Shown here: positions 53,336-62,099 of the stretch, piece after piece
How positions within the stretch are numbered: the first letter of the stretch is position 1
How the letters are laid out: every line of letters starts with the position of its first letter
Source of the DNA: Pseudophaeobacter flagellatus
GTDB taxonomy: Bacteria > Pseudomonadota > Alphaproteobacteria > Rhodobacterales > Rhodobacteraceae
Assembly (NCBI RefSeq): GCF_021228235.1
Contig: NZ_JAJQRG010000005.1
Span: 281,829-345,828, forward strand
Length of the DNA stretch: 64,000 bases
Direction: 5' to 3'
Notes under the pieces: model-generated
The model's database searches: none
Told to the model about the DNA's origin: nothing
The model's input: only the letters and a program-made list of their open reading frames with translations
Program-made: the position numbers and the translations under genes

Positions 53336-54469
53336 TCAGCTGCCAAACAAGGTCTCCACACTGGCAAGCGGCGTCAATGGGCTGGCCAAGAGCGAGATCG
53401 TCTTGGTCCACTGCGCATAGGGCGCTTCGGTGACATAGAGGGTGTCTTCGTCACGGACCACAAAGTCACGCGCAATAAACAAACCATTTGGTTGGGTAAG
53501 GTTCAGCACATAGACCATACGCTGGGCGCCGATCAGATCGTCCCGGCCCAGCACCTGATTGGCAATGGCGGCTGGCTCGTTGCGGAAGATAAACACCCCC
53601 GTCGGATCAGAGCTGGTTGAAATCAACCCGCCCACCTGTGCAATCGCCTCAAGCGCCGAAAGATCCTGGCTTTCAAATGGTACCCGCGCCTGGGCGCTGG
53701 TTGCCCCAAGGGCGGTGAAAGAGCGGCTGTCTGATTCCACCAGAATGCGGTCTCCGCCACGCAGGGCGATGTCCAACTCGGGGTGGTTGAACAGATCCTG
53801 GAACCAGATTTTGCCCTGCTGTTCTCCACGGATCACGGTCACCTGGGCAATTTCGGGTTCGATTGCGACGCCACCGGCGCGCGCCAGCATGGTCGACAGG
53901 GTGCGGGTGGGGCGTTCAATTGGATAGACACCCTGGCCACCGACGGCACCGGTCAGGCTGACGGTAGAGCCATCGCCCGCGACGCGGCGCACCTGAACCT
54001 GTGGGTCCGGTGTCTGATCCTCGAGCTTCGTGGTGATGATCGCTCGCAGTTGTTCGGGGGTGTTGCCAGAGGCCCGCAGGCGCCCGGCATAGGGGACAAA
54101 GATATACCCGGCGCTATCCACCTGCACCTCTTCGAGTACGGTGGCATTGGTGGCCTCATTGGCGAGTAATCCGTCATCGACGTTTTCCCAGATGGTCAGC
54201 CCCAGCACATCGCCAGGGCGGATGGTATCCGACGTGAGCTGACCAGCAGTGACAAAGCTGTCGGAAAATCCAAGGGCGGGAACCACGGCGGTGGCACGGG
54301 TAACACGGTCATTGACGGATACGATAAAGGCGTCGCCTTCTTTCTGAACCGATCCTGCAAAGATTTGGCGTTTACTGGGGCCGACTTTTGGCAAACCGCA
54401 AGACGCCGCCAGCGTCAGTGCAGCGAGAATCGCCACGGGCCGCACCCAGGAAAGAGGGACGTTTTTCAC
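53336..54469 (-). CDS. Polysaccharide export outer-membrane lipoprotein (Wza/KpsD-type OPX)
   Basis: A 377-residue OPX family lipoprotein with a signal peptide ending LTLAASC (lipid-modified Cys near 24). A poly-export domain follows (IRPGDVLGLTIWENV) with soluble ligand-binding beta-grasp (SLBB) repeats (SLTGAVGGQGVYPIE and TALGATSAQARVPF). It would form the outer-membrane part of a capsule exporter. It lies between kpsS upstream and kpsC downstream. The inner-membrane genes kpsM, kpsT and kpsE are not in this window. Confidence 0.88.
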   Translation of the reverse strand: MKNVPLSWVRPVAILAALTLAASCGLPKVGPSKRQIFAGSVQKEGDAFIVSVNDRVTRATAVVPALGFSDSFVTAGQLTSDTIRPGDVLGLTIWENVDDGLLANEATNATVLEEVQVDSAGYIFVPYAGRLRASGNTPEQLRAIITTKLEDQTPDPQVQVRRVAGDGSTVSLTGAVGGQGVYPIERPTRTLSTMLARAGGVAIEPEIAQVTVIRGEQQGKIWFQDLFNHPELDIALRGGDRILVESDSRSFTALGATSAQARVPFESQDLSALEAIAQVGGLISTSSDPTGVFIFRNEPAAIANQVLGRDDLIGAQRMVYVLNLTQPNGLFIARDFVVRDEDTLYVTEAPYAQWTKTISLLASPLTPLASVETLFGS

Positions 54470-54563
54470 TGCTCGGTCTCCTCGACCTATTATTGTTTTG
54501 CCTCAGTTTTTTGGAAAGACTAGTGCAGTTTTCTGATAAAATCCAGTGTTGCAGTAGGGGCGT

Positions 54564-55856
54564 TTATTTGACCACAGACAACTGTTGCCGAGGGGCCGCT
54601 GTGCCATGGCGCAGTGCATCATAGGGATCATGCGGCGACAGCATCATATCCACCACATGGCGCAGCAGTTGCCGCCGCCCGGAGCGCGAATAATACCCTC
54701 CCGGCACCTGCGAGGTTTCCAGCAGGTAGCGGCGATATTCTTTATAGGCGCGGTTGTCGGGGCGGGCGGGGGTCGCAAAGAACTGTGACAGAGGCTGATC
54801 CGAGGTGAATTCGGTCTTGTCGTAAACCGCCGCGCCAAACACCTTGAGCGGAATACCGCGCCACAGAACCTGCTGACCAGCGGTGGAGTTCACCGTGACG
54901 GCGGTGCGGGCCTCGTTCAGCAGCGCGGCCAGCTTGCCGCCGCGCACATAGTGGATCCGGTCTTGAACCCCATGCATCCGGGCCAGGCGGCGCAGCTCCT
55001 GTCGGATCGGGCTGCGGCCATCCTCTAGCGGGTGGGCCTTGATCACCAGATGGTGGTGACGTGGCGCCCCGGCTGCAAAGCCGATGATCACCTCGGTCAG
55101 GAAATCTGTCATGCTGTCAAAGGGGGAATGCATCTGGAAAGAGCTGTCATGGGCCAGTTGCAGCAGCGCCAGGTGATAGGGAAACCCACCGTTGCGGATG
55201 CGGCGCGTGGCCAGCCGCCGTTCCAGTGCCTGTGCAGGCATCAGGATTAACCGTTGGAGGTAGAGCTGAAATTCGCGGGTGACGGGCAGCGCGCGATGTG
55301 GTTGAAAGTTGCGGTACTTGCGGTTCCAGAACATCACAAACCAGTGGTACAGCGCGCCGTAGAACACATGCTGGCGCATGTCCCCCCAATGGGCCGGTGG
55401 CAGCGGCGCTTCGAGATCAGAACGGGCCAATGCTGTCTGCATTTCAGCCACATCGGTTTGCATCAGGCGTGAATGCCCATTGGTTCCCTCGCGCTCATAG
55501 GTAACCCAATAGGGGCGCAGGTAGCCCTCTTCAAACACATGTACCCGCAGGCCGCAGGTGCGGGCGACTGCGATGGCCTGGGCGTGGATCGGGCGCGTAT
55601 CGCCATAGAGCACAATATCGGTGATGTCCTTGTCGCGGCAGGTCTGTTCAAAAAACGGTTGCCAGTTCGACAGCGTATCGCGAAAGGGAATGTATTGCGC
55701 GCGGTTGCGCCAGAAAGCCTGATCGCCGGCATTGAAGCCAATGCGCCAGACGCCGCAGCCTGCGGTGCGCAGCATCTTGCCCAAAGCGTTGAAAAACGGT
55801 CCGTGCGGCCCCTGCAGGAACAGGAAAATGCGCTTATCTTGGCTATGGGCTTGCAT
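54564..55856 (-). CDS. kpsS: Capsule polysaccharide Kdo transferase KpsS
   Basis: A 430-residue Capsule_synth (KpsS-like) protein that adds the first Kdo residue of the capsule anchor. The N-terminal signature IFLFLQGPHGPFFNALGKML and the later VFEEGYLRPYWVTYEREG match the family. NSTAGQQVLWRGIPLKVFG is the conserved C-terminal part. It is the first gene of the capsule block on the minus strand, divergent from the riboflavin synthase gene. Confidence 0.9.
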   Translation of the reverse strand: MQAHSQDKRIFLFLQGPHGPFFNALGKMLRTAGCGVWRIGFNAGDQAFWRNRAQYIPFRDTLSNWQPFFEQTCRDKDITDIVLYGDTRPIHAQAIAVARTCGLRVHVFEEGYLRPYWVTYEREGTNGHSRLMQTDVAEMQTALARSDLEAPLPPAHWGDMRQHVFYGALYHWFVMFWNRKYRNFQPHRALPVTREFQLYLQRLILMPAQALERRLATRRIRNGGFPYHLALLQLAHDSSFQMHSPFDSMTDFLTEVIIGFAAGAPRHHHLVIKAHPLEDGRSPIRQELRRLARMHGVQDRIHYVRGGKLAALLNEARTAVTVNSTAGQQVLWRGIPLKVFGAAVYDKTEFTSDQPLSQFFATPARPDNRAYKEYRRYLLETSQVPGGYYSRSGRRQLLRHVVDMMLSPHDPYDALRHGTAAPRQQLSVVK

Positions 55857-56082
55857 CAGGGCACGAAAACATTCTGAGTTTAGGATCTGGTTTGCCTAGC
55901 AGGGCACTGGGGCGAAACTATGACTGGAACTGCTGCGGCCTGCCCCCGTGCCATAGCGGCTTGCGCGGGCCATCGCAATCTATTGCGTCGGCTGCCGCAC
56001 GTTTGCAGGGGCCTTGTCGCGGCGTGTCGGCTCCGCTACCTCTGGGCCAGGATCCCTGCCGCAACCATAGGAGAGCAGCCAG
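55857..56082. other. Gap between kpsS and the riboflavin synthase gene
   Basis: The 226 bases must hold divergent promoters. Neither an FMN riboswitch nor a JUMPstart/ops element is recognisable. Confidence 0.5.
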
Positions 56083-56670
56083 ATGTTCACCGGTATCATC
56101 ACTGACATTGGAACCATTGCCCAACTTGACCAGCAGGGCGATCTGCGCGCGCGGATCACCACCGGCTATGACACTGCAGGCATTGATCTGGGCGCCTCAA
56201 TCGCGTCGGATGGGGTTTGCCTGACGGTGATCGAGCTGGGCTCTGATTGGTACGATGTGCAGATCTCGGCTGAAACCGTGTCCAAAACCAATATTGGGGC
56301 CTGGACGGTTGGTAAGCGGGTGAACCTGGAGCGCGCGCTCAAGGTCGGCGATGAACTGGGCGGGCATATCGTATCGGGTCATGTCGATGGGGTTGCCGAG
56401 GTTGTGGCGATGCTGGATGAAGGCGACAGCACCCGGGTTACCCTGCGCGCCCCGGCCGCGCTGGCGCGGTTTATCGCCCCCAAGGGGTCGGTTGCGCTGA
56501 ATGGCACCTCGCTGACGGTGAACGATGTGACAGGCTGCGATTTTGGCATCAACTTCATCCCTCACACCAAAGAGGCTACCACATGGGGTGATGTGGCGCT
56601 GGGCGATCAGGTGAATTTGGAAATCGACACGCTGGCGCGCTATGTTGCACGGCTGAACGAGGCAGGCTGA
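56083..56670 (+). CDS. ribE: Riboflavin synthase, alpha chain
   Basis: A 195-residue enzyme that dismutates two 6,7-dimethyl-8-ribityllumazine molecules to riboflavin. It has the canonical start MFTGIITDIGTI and the lumazine-binding repeats DGVCLTVIELGSDWYDVQIS and NGTSLTVNDVTGCDFGINF. The distance from ribD is unusual because of the capsule block. Confidence 0.94.
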   Translation: MFTGIITDIGTIAQLDQQGDLRARITTGYDTAGIDLGASIASDGVCLTVIELGSDWYDVQISAETVSKTNIGAWTVGKRVNLERALKVGDELGGHIVSGHVDGVAEVVAMLDEGDSTRVTLRAPAALARFIAPKGSVALNGTSLTVNDVTGCDFGINFIPHTKEATTWGDVALGDQVNLEIDTLARYVARLNEAG

Positions 56671-56949
56671 CGTCGGCTGCTCTGGGTGCCAACAATGCGT
56701 AGATAAAGAGCCCGGGCAGCGGTTCGGGCTTTTGTTTTATGCGCGCGCGGTTGCGTCTTGCCACATATCCCCAATTCGATAACCCTGCGGGCAGGGAACG
56801 TTTGGGGCCAGCGTGTAGGGGCGGGCCGGAAATCCAGCCCCCAAACCGCCGCTGGTGGGGCTGGCCTTTGCATCACGACTGGGCTATTTCGCCTATGTAC
56901 CCCGATGGGCGATGGGCTCTGCGGGCATCTGTAGTGAAAGGCTGTGAAC

Positions 56950-58071
56950 ATGAGCTTTGAAACACCGGGGCCGGTCGAGGCCCGTTTGCGCGCGGCGATC
57001 AGCCCGATTGAAGAGATCATCACAGAGGCCCGTGAGGGGCGGATGTTCATTCTGGTCGATCACGAAGACCGCGAGAACGAAGGCGATCTGGTGATCCCGG
57101 CGCAGGCAGCCGATGCAAAGGCCATCAACTTCATGGCGACCCACGGGCGCGGCTTGATCTGTCTGACCTTGCCTGCCGAACGTATCGAGACGCTGGGCCT
57201 GCCGATGATGGCGATGCACAATTCTTCGCGCCATGAGACCGCCTTTACCGTGTCGATCGAGGCGCGCGAAGGCGTGACCACCGGCATTTCTGCGGCGGAT
57301 CGCGCGCTGACCGTGGCCACCGCAATTGATCCTGAAAAAACCGCTGCCGATATTGCCACGCCGGGTCATGTCTTTCCGCTGCGCGCGCGGCGCGGTGGCG
57401 TGTTGCAACGGGCAGGCCATACTGAAGCGGGCTGCGATGTGGCGCGTCTGGCCGGGCATTACCCTGCCTCGGTGATCTGCGAGATCATGAACGAGGATGG
57501 CACCATGGCGCGGCTGCCCGATCTGGTGGATTATGCGGAAAAGCACGGGCTGAAGATTGGTACCATCTCCGACCTGATCACCTATCGGTCGCGCAATGAC
57601 AATCTGGTGGTTGAAACCAGCCGCAGCACCGTAACCTCTGAATTTGGCGGCGACTGGGAAATGCGCCTGTTCACCGATCAGATCCACGGTGTTGAACATG
57701 TGGTACTGATCAAGGGCGATATCTCCAGCGGTGGCCCGGTGTTGACCCGTACCCATGCGCTGCACGAAGCCTCGGATATTCTGGGGCTTGGTCCTAAACC
57801 GGTACGTGAACTGCCCCGCGCGATGGAGCTGATCGCCGAAGAGGGGCGCGGTGTTGTCTGCCTGTTCCGCGAACCGCGCCATGCGCTTTATGCGCCCGAA
57901 GATGAAGGCCCGCGCACCATTAAACAAACCGGGCTTGGGGCGCAGATTCTGTCTGAGCTGGGGCTGGATAAGTTGGAGCTTTTGACGGATTCGCCTGCCA
58001 CCACCTATCTTGGGCTTGATGCCTATGGGCTGTCCATTGTTGGCACCCGCCCGATCCTGAAGGAGACCTGA
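56950..58071 (+). CDS. ribB: 3,4-Dihydroxy-2-butanone 4-phosphate synthase with degenerate GTP cyclohydrolase II-like domain (RibBX-type)
   Basis: A 373-residue protein. The N-terminal half is a complete DHBP synthase: DHEDRENEGD with its acidic residues, and RGGVLQRAGHTEAGCD. The C-terminal half aligns in position to GTP cyclohydrolase II but lacks the zinc motif of three cysteines; the segment reads RTHALHEASDILGLG. This is the pattern of RibBX proteins, in which only DHBP synthase is active, so a separate cyclohydrolase would be needed elsewhere. ATG at 56950 (GTG at 56944 possible). Confidence 0.88.
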   Translation: MSFETPGPVEARLRAAISPIEEIITEAREGRMFILVDHEDRENEGDLVIPAQAADAKAINFMATHGRGLICLTLPAERIETLGLPMMAMHNSSRHETAFTVSIEAREGVTTGISAADRALTVATAIDPEKTAADIATPGHVFPLRARRGGVLQRAGHTEAGCDVARLAGHYPASVICEIMNEDGTMARLPDLVDYAEKHGLKIGTISDLITYRSRNDNLVVETSRSTVTSEFGGDWEMRLFTDQIHGVEHVVLIKGDISSGGPVLTRTHALHEASDILGLGPKPVRELPRAMELIAEEGRGVVCLFREPRHALYAPEDEGPRTIKQTGLGAQILSELGLDKLELLTDSPATTYLGLDAYGLSIVGTRPILKET

Positions 58072-58073
58072 AT

Positions 58074-58625
58074 ATGGCCGGACACGAACAGCATTACATC
58101 ATGCCGCGCCCCGAATTCGACAAACCGGTCAAGCTGGCGATTGTCATGTCACCTTACTACAAGGACATCGCCGACCATATGCTGGCAGGGGCACTGGCCG
58201 AGATCGAAGCCGTTGGCGGCAGCTTTGAAGTGATCGAAGTCCCCGGCGCGCTGGAAATTCCCACCGCGATCGCCATTGCCGATCGGAAATCAAACTTTGA
58301 TGGCTTTGTGGCGCTGGGCTGCGTTATTCGCGGTGAAACGACACATTATGATACCGTCTGCAATGACAGCAGTCGCGCCATTCAATTGCTGGGCCTGCAG
58401 GGGCTGTGCATTGGCAACGGTATCCTGACGGTGGAAAATCGCAAACAGGCCGAGGTGCGCGCCGACCCCGATGATCAAAACAAGGGTGGCGGCGCGGCTG
58501 CTGCGGCCTTGCATCTTATTGCGCTGACGCGTAAATGGGGCGCCCAGACCAAGGGAGTCGGTTTCAAGGCGCCTTCCGAAGCCATTCAGCTGGCTGGCAA
58601 AGAAAACGGACCCCGCACAGCATGA
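58074..58625 (+). CDS. ribH: 6,7-Dimethyl-8-ribityllumazine synthase
   Basis: A 183-residue lumazine synthase. IVMSPYYKDIADHMLAGAL, VPGALEIPTAIAIA and CVIRGETTHYDTVCND are the conserved blocks. It starts three bases after the ribB stop and overlaps nusB by ATGA. Confidence 0.94.
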   Translation: MAGHEQHYIMPRPEFDKPVKLAIVMSPYYKDIADHMLAGALAEIEAVGGSFEVIEVPGALEIPTAIAIADRKSNFDGFVALGCVIRGETTHYDTVCNDSSRAIQLLGLQGLCIGNGILTVENRKQAEVRADPDDQNKGGGAAAAALHLIALTRKWGAQTKGVGFKAPSEAIQLAGKENGPRTA

Positions 58626-59104
58626 CCCATTCGGACAGCGCCCCCAAGGGCAATGGCAAAACTCAGATGAAATCCGCCGCCCGGCTATATGCCGTTCAGG
58701 CGCTGTTTCAGATGGAACACAGCGATCTTACCTTTGACAAGGTGATCGCGGAATTTGAAGATCATCGCTTTGGTGCGACCTATGAGGGCGATGAAATGGC
58801 CGAGGGCGACACCGGCCTGTTTCGCAAGCTGCTGAAAGATGCGGTGAATTTTCAGGCGAAGATTGACCAGATGACTGATCGCGCCCTGGTGGCGAAATGG
58901 CCCATCGACCGGATCGACCCAACCCTGCGGGCGCTGTTTCGCGCTGCCGGGGCCGAATTTACCCAGTCGCAAACGCCGCCGAGGGTGGTGATTAACGAAT
59001 TTGTCGATATCGCCCGCGCCTTCTTTCCCGAAGGCAAAGAGCCAAAATTTGTCAATGCAGTGCTGGATCATATGGCTCGCGAGGCAAAGCCTGAAGCCTT
59101 TTAA
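58622..59104 (+). CDS. nusB: Transcription antitermination protein NusB
   Basis: A 160-residue NusB with the helical fold blocks SAARLYAVQALFQMEHS and FVDIARAFFPEGKEPKFVNAVLDHMAREA. It participates in ribosomal RNA antitermination. It is translationally coupled to ribH, and a terminator follows it. Confidence 0.94.
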   Translation: MTHSDSAPKGNGKTQMKSAARLYAVQALFQMEHSDLTFDKVIAEFEDHRFGATYEGDEMAEGDTGLFRKLLKDAVNFQAKIDQMTDRALVAKWPIDRIDPTLRALFRAAGAEFTQSQTPPRVVINEFVDIARAFFPEGKEPKFVNAVLDHMAREAKPEAF

Positions 59105-59151
59105 CGGCTTACCACTGTGCCGTTTCACGCCCCGGTAAAAAACCATTGATG

Positions 59152-59174
59152 CGCGCCCTTTGGGGCGCGTTTTC
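59152..59174 (+). terminator. Terminator after nusB
   Basis: Stem CGCGCCC / GGGCGCG with a TTTG loop, followed by TTTTCG, 48 bases beyond the stop. Confidence 0.7.
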
Positions 59175-59265
59175 GCTTTCGGCCATTTCCCGCTTGTATG
59201 ACACAAGCGCTGGACCTTGCAGGGCAGGGTGCTACAGTAACTGTTGAAAAATGGATGAGGTGATC

Positions 59266-59595
59266 ATGCCCAAGCTGGTGAAACTCTACATCAAGAATGT
59301 TGTCATTGGATTTGCGATCGCGGCAGGCTTTGTGGCGATGTTGCTCTGGTTCAATGTCATGAATCTCTGGGGGCTGGTCAGCCAGTCCAGCGACGGTATT
59401 CTGGCGGTCTTTCTGTTGTGGTTCATGAACGGAATTGTCTTTGCCGGGGTGCAGTTTGCCTGGGTGATTATGGCGATGGCACAAAAGGACAGTGGCCCCC
59501 GTGGTGGCACGCCTATCGCCCATTCTTTTGAACCGATCCGCGTTAAGGCAGAGGCCTCTTCGACGAAAAACCGCCAGAGCCAACGTCGCGGCTAG
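59266..59595 (+). CDS. Hypothetical two-helix membrane protein (109 aa)
   Basis: Two hydrophobic segments (VVIGFAIAAGFVAMLLWFNV and ILAVFLLWFMNGIVFAGVQFAWVIMAMA) are joined by a short loop, with a charged Lys/Ser/Arg-rich tail. The ATG at 59266 (MPKLVKLY) is preferred because GAGG sits before it; the one at 59251 is possible. No family is named. Confidence 0.7.
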   Translation: MPKLVKLYIKNVVIGFAIAAGFVAMLLWFNVMNLWGLVSQSSDGILAVFLLWFMNGIVFAGVQFAWVIMAMAQKDSGPRGGTPIAHSFEPIRVKAEASSTKNRQSQRRG

Positions 59596-59745
59596 GTCGC
59601 CCCAGGCTGTCTTGCGGGGGATCCCGTTGTGTGGCGGTATTTTCTTGAAAATAAACCATGAAACCCGCGCGCCGATATTTCAGTGCCGCGGTTTTTTTAC
59701 GACGTGGCGGCTTGTTCGGCGGCGGCTGATCATGATTGCCCCCGC

Positions 59746-59994
59746 CTAGCACGCCGCCGTGATGTTCAGCGCGGGTGGGGTAGTGTGACGGGACCACCAA
59801 ACAGACGTGCGGTGTTGATTCCCGGGGACCTGTATGTACAGGTGGGCACCAGATAAACGGACCAGGGTCCGAACAGAGCCAGCTCCCGTGGAATTGCTTA
59901 AGGCCACTGGAATGCTGCCGGTCACTGAAAGGGCAGAACCCGCCACGCCCTGTAGGTAGTCCCCCGCTGTCGGCAAAGCAAGAGGTAGCGGCAA
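59746..59994 (-). CDS. Hypothetical fragment, possibly phage-derived
   Basis: An 82-codon frame beginning with TTG and containing the coherent stretch GDYLQGVAGSALSVTGSIPVA then LSGAHLYIQVPGNQHRTSVWW. No promoter or Shine-Dalgarno is clear. The Gly/Ser-rich beta-type sequence resembles the ends of phage structural proteins, which fits the prophage remnant beside the tRNA-His, but this is a weak call. Confidence 0.35.
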   Translation of the reverse strand: MPLPLALPTAGDYLQGVAGSALSVTGSIPVALSNSTGAGSVRTLVRLSGAHLYIQVPGNQHRTSVWWSRHTTPPALNITAAC

Positions 59995-60095
59995 ATCAGT
60001 TGATCACTCTGGGCACGCTATTGAAAGCCGCTGAGGCTGGACAGTAGGCTTTCTGGTTTGTCCGGTGCAGTCTTGGCTGGCTGCGAGGTTCCGTT

Positions 60096-60284
60096 TCAGC
60101 TAGTGACCAGACGTGCGGCCTGTGCTGCTGCACGCAGTTCTTCGGCAATTTCTTCGGCTTCTTCCGGCTCGAAATCCATTGGGATCTCGACGCCATCGGC
60201 CTCAATAAACAGTCGCACCATGCCCAGGTCGGTTGGACCGATCTGCATGTTTGCTTCGATGTCGCGTTCGCTATTGATACCCAT
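60096..60284 (-). CDS. DUF6324 family small protein (62 aa)
   Basis: A 62-residue acidic protein starting MGINSERDIEANMQIGPTDLG, with the central segment RLFIEADGVEIPMDF and an alanine/glutamate-rich helix. The ATG at 60284 has AGGAG seven bases ahead on the minus strand. It matches a small conserved alphaproteobacterial family with no known role. It is monocistronic. Confidence 0.75.
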   Translation of the reverse strand: MGINSERDIEANMQIGPTDLGMVRLFIEADGVEIPMDFEPEEAEEIAEELRAAAQAARLVTS

Positions 60285-60554
60285 TTTGCACTCCTGTCGC
60301 GGCGGCCTATTGCCGGTCTTGGTGCTAGCCCGCGGGGGCGTGAAAAGCAAGTCGCCACAGCGGGCAGTGGGCACCAAACGGCGACAGGCAGGCCTGCGCT
60401 GTTAGTCATTTGGCCGCAGCAGCAGGGCAAGGGCTGACAACAGGCGCGCGGACGCTGCTTGGCCCCGTTGATGAGGATTTCATCAAACAAAGCTGGAAAC
60501 TTGTGATATAACCCCCTTGCGCTTCGGTTTTCTCTAGGCTAAATCGCCCCCAGT

Positions 60555-60631
60555 GCCGCCTTAGCTCAGTTGGTTAGAGCGCCTGATTGTGGATCAGGAG
60601 GTCGCCCGTTCGAACCGGGCAGGTGGTACCA
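60555..60631 (+). tRNA. tRNA-His (anticodon GTG)
   Basis: The cloverleaf has acceptor GCCGCCT / AGGTGGT, anticodon loop TTGTGGA and coded CCA. The discriminator base is A73 and the base before G1 is T, so no G-1 is encoded. That is the alphaproteobacterial form of tRNA-His. The 3' end is probably a prophage attachment site, because integrase remains follow. Confidence 0.97.
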
Positions 60632-60709
60632 CCAAAACAACAACTTACCGTATCTTGCAAAAAGAGTTGGAGAGTTGTTGGAACGTCTTTCCTGAAATTA
60701 TGATCCAAC

Positions 60710-60991
60710 TCATCCAGAGTTCCTGAGTCGCGCCACCTTGTTCGCGCTTTCGGACCTCAATCTAGAGTAGCGATTTGTGGTCTGAGCTTGCAAGTGCTGA
60801 GCCGCGTCGCGAAGTTCATGCTCGCTGACGCCAAGTGATTTGGCCTCAGTCACGGCACCCGCCCGGATATCCATCATCATGATTTCCTCGGGAACCTTGG
60901 CGATCTTGCGCATACGTTTCCACGCCTGGTTCCAACCGCTCGCGGTATAGGGCAGGCCGCCACTGCGCTTGGCTAAGAGTATCGGCCCCAC
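60710..60991 (-). pseudogene. C-terminal remnant of a phage tyrosine integrase
   Basis: About the last 94 residues of a site-specific recombinase are present: MMMDIRAGAVTEAKSLG carries the catalytic Arg, AAQHLQAQTTNRYSR carries the His and the nucleophile Tyr. The homology stops abruptly at about 60991, where unrelated plus-strand coding begins, so the N-terminal two-thirds has been deleted. The gene ends 79 bases from the tRNA-His, the expected place for an integrase at its attachment site. Confidence 0.75.
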
Positions 60992-61105
60992 TGCGTTATC
61001 CTGGCGCTGGCCGGGTTTGGCGTGAACCTCTGGCACAAGATCGCCACCTATCGGCTGCAGCAGCGTGAGCTGCAGCTGAAGCTGACAGGCAAGCTGCCCA
61101 GCTAG
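60992..61105 (+). pseudogene. 5'-truncated phage small membrane protein remnant
   Basis: A frame of 38 codons with no start reads ILALAGFGVNLWHKIATYRLQQREL and ends at TAG. This is a membrane segment plus a helical tail, as seen in small phage proteins near lysis genes. It begins exactly where the integrase stub stops, which marks a deletion junction. Confidence 0.5.
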
Positions 61106-61178
61106 CCGCACACTCCCAAAACTTGAACTTGAAACCAACCCTGCCTCTGGCGGGGTCTTTTGCATTGGAGCAACCGCA

Positions 61179-62099
61179 ATGAAACTCATTTCAAACTGGC
61201 GCGCCACACTAACCGGATCCTGGTCTCTCTGGCTTGTCCTTGCCAGCCTGGTTCTGCTGGGCGGATACTTTCTGGCCCTGGTTCAACCCGGCATGCTGGG
61301 CTGGGATCCGCTGTATTTTGCCATGGCCTCGGCCACGTGTCAGGTGCTGGCGATCCCGGCGCGGCTGGTGCTGCAGAACGGGTTGTCCGGCCTTGCCGCG
61401 TTCCGTCGTGATACGGGCGGCGCGGTCCGCCGGCGCACGGTTGGCGTCATCGCAGGCAGCGGCATTGCGCTGACCTCGGCCATTGGCTTCATTGGCCAGT
61501 GGGAAGGGTTGCGGACCGAGGCTTACCGCGATGTCGTGGGCGTCTGGACCGTCTGTTATGGCGAAACCAAGGGCGTGCAGCCCGGTGATCGCTACAGCAA
61601 GGCCGCGTGCGACGCGATGCTGGCGCGCGAGATCCTCGCTTATGAGGCGGCGCTGGATCGATGCCTGAAACACCCGGTGCCCATCGGTATGAAGATCGCC
61701 CTGGTCAGCTGGACCTATAATGTCGGGGCAGGGGCCGCCTGCACATCGACCCTGGTGCGCAAAGCCAATGCCGGGGATCTCGCCGGGGCCTGCGATGAGC
61801 TGCCACGCTGGAACAAGGCGGGCGGGGGCGTCTGGTCCGTGGCGGGGGCCTTTCAGGACCGCACCCGGCTGCGCGCTGATCTGGCCGCTACCCGATCGGA
61901 GCTGGCCACAGCGCAGGCCACCCTGCAGCAGGCCGCCGAGACCGCCCGCATCCACCGCGCCCACCTGGACCGCGCCGCCGATCAGGCCCGCGCCTGGGGG
62001 GAGCTATCAAATGATCTGCAAAACATGGAGGGCCGCGATGCGTCTTTATCACCTTTGCTTGCCGCTACTGCTCAGCGCCTGTTCTCAATCGGCCAGTGA
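61179..62099 (+). CDS. Phage lysis protein: holin-like segment, GH24 endolysin and Rz-like coil in one frame
   Basis: A single 306-residue frame. Residues 1-68 resemble the phage DUF7940 holin-type membrane protein (MKLISNWRATLTGSW). About 90-215 is a T4-type lysozyme with catalytic Glu109, Asp118 and Thr124, spaced exactly as in the family. About 225-306 is a coiled coil (DLAATRSELATAQATLQQAAE) like the Rz inner-membrane spanin. In most phages these are separate genes, so either they were fused by deletion or the frame is a compacted lysis gene. The lysozyme C-terminus appears cut short. The Rz1 lipoprotein gene begins inside its end. Confidence 0.75.
   Translation: MKLISNWRATLTGSWSLWLVLASLVLLGGYFLALVQPGMLGWDPLYFAMASATCQVLAIPARLVLQNGLSGLAAFRRDTGGAVRRRTVGVIAGSGIALTSAIGFIGQWEGLRTEAYRDVVGVWTVCYGETKGVQPGDRYSKAACDAMLAREILAYEAALDRCLKHPVPIGMKIALVSWTYNVGAGAACTSTLVRKANAGDLAGACDELPRWNKAGGGVWSVAGAFQDRTRLRADLAATRSELATAQATLQQAAETARIHRAHLDRAADQARAWGELSNDLQNMEGRDASLSPLLAATAQRLFSIGQ

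Noticed and set aside
55857..56082. JUMPstart/ops element for the capsule block
   Set aside because: The GGCGGTAG-type core is not present in the kpsS upstream region.
56700..56949. Possible FMN riboswitch ahead of ribB
   Set aside because: The G-rich stretch lacks the conserved FMN aptamer core; the 226 bases before ribE also lack it.
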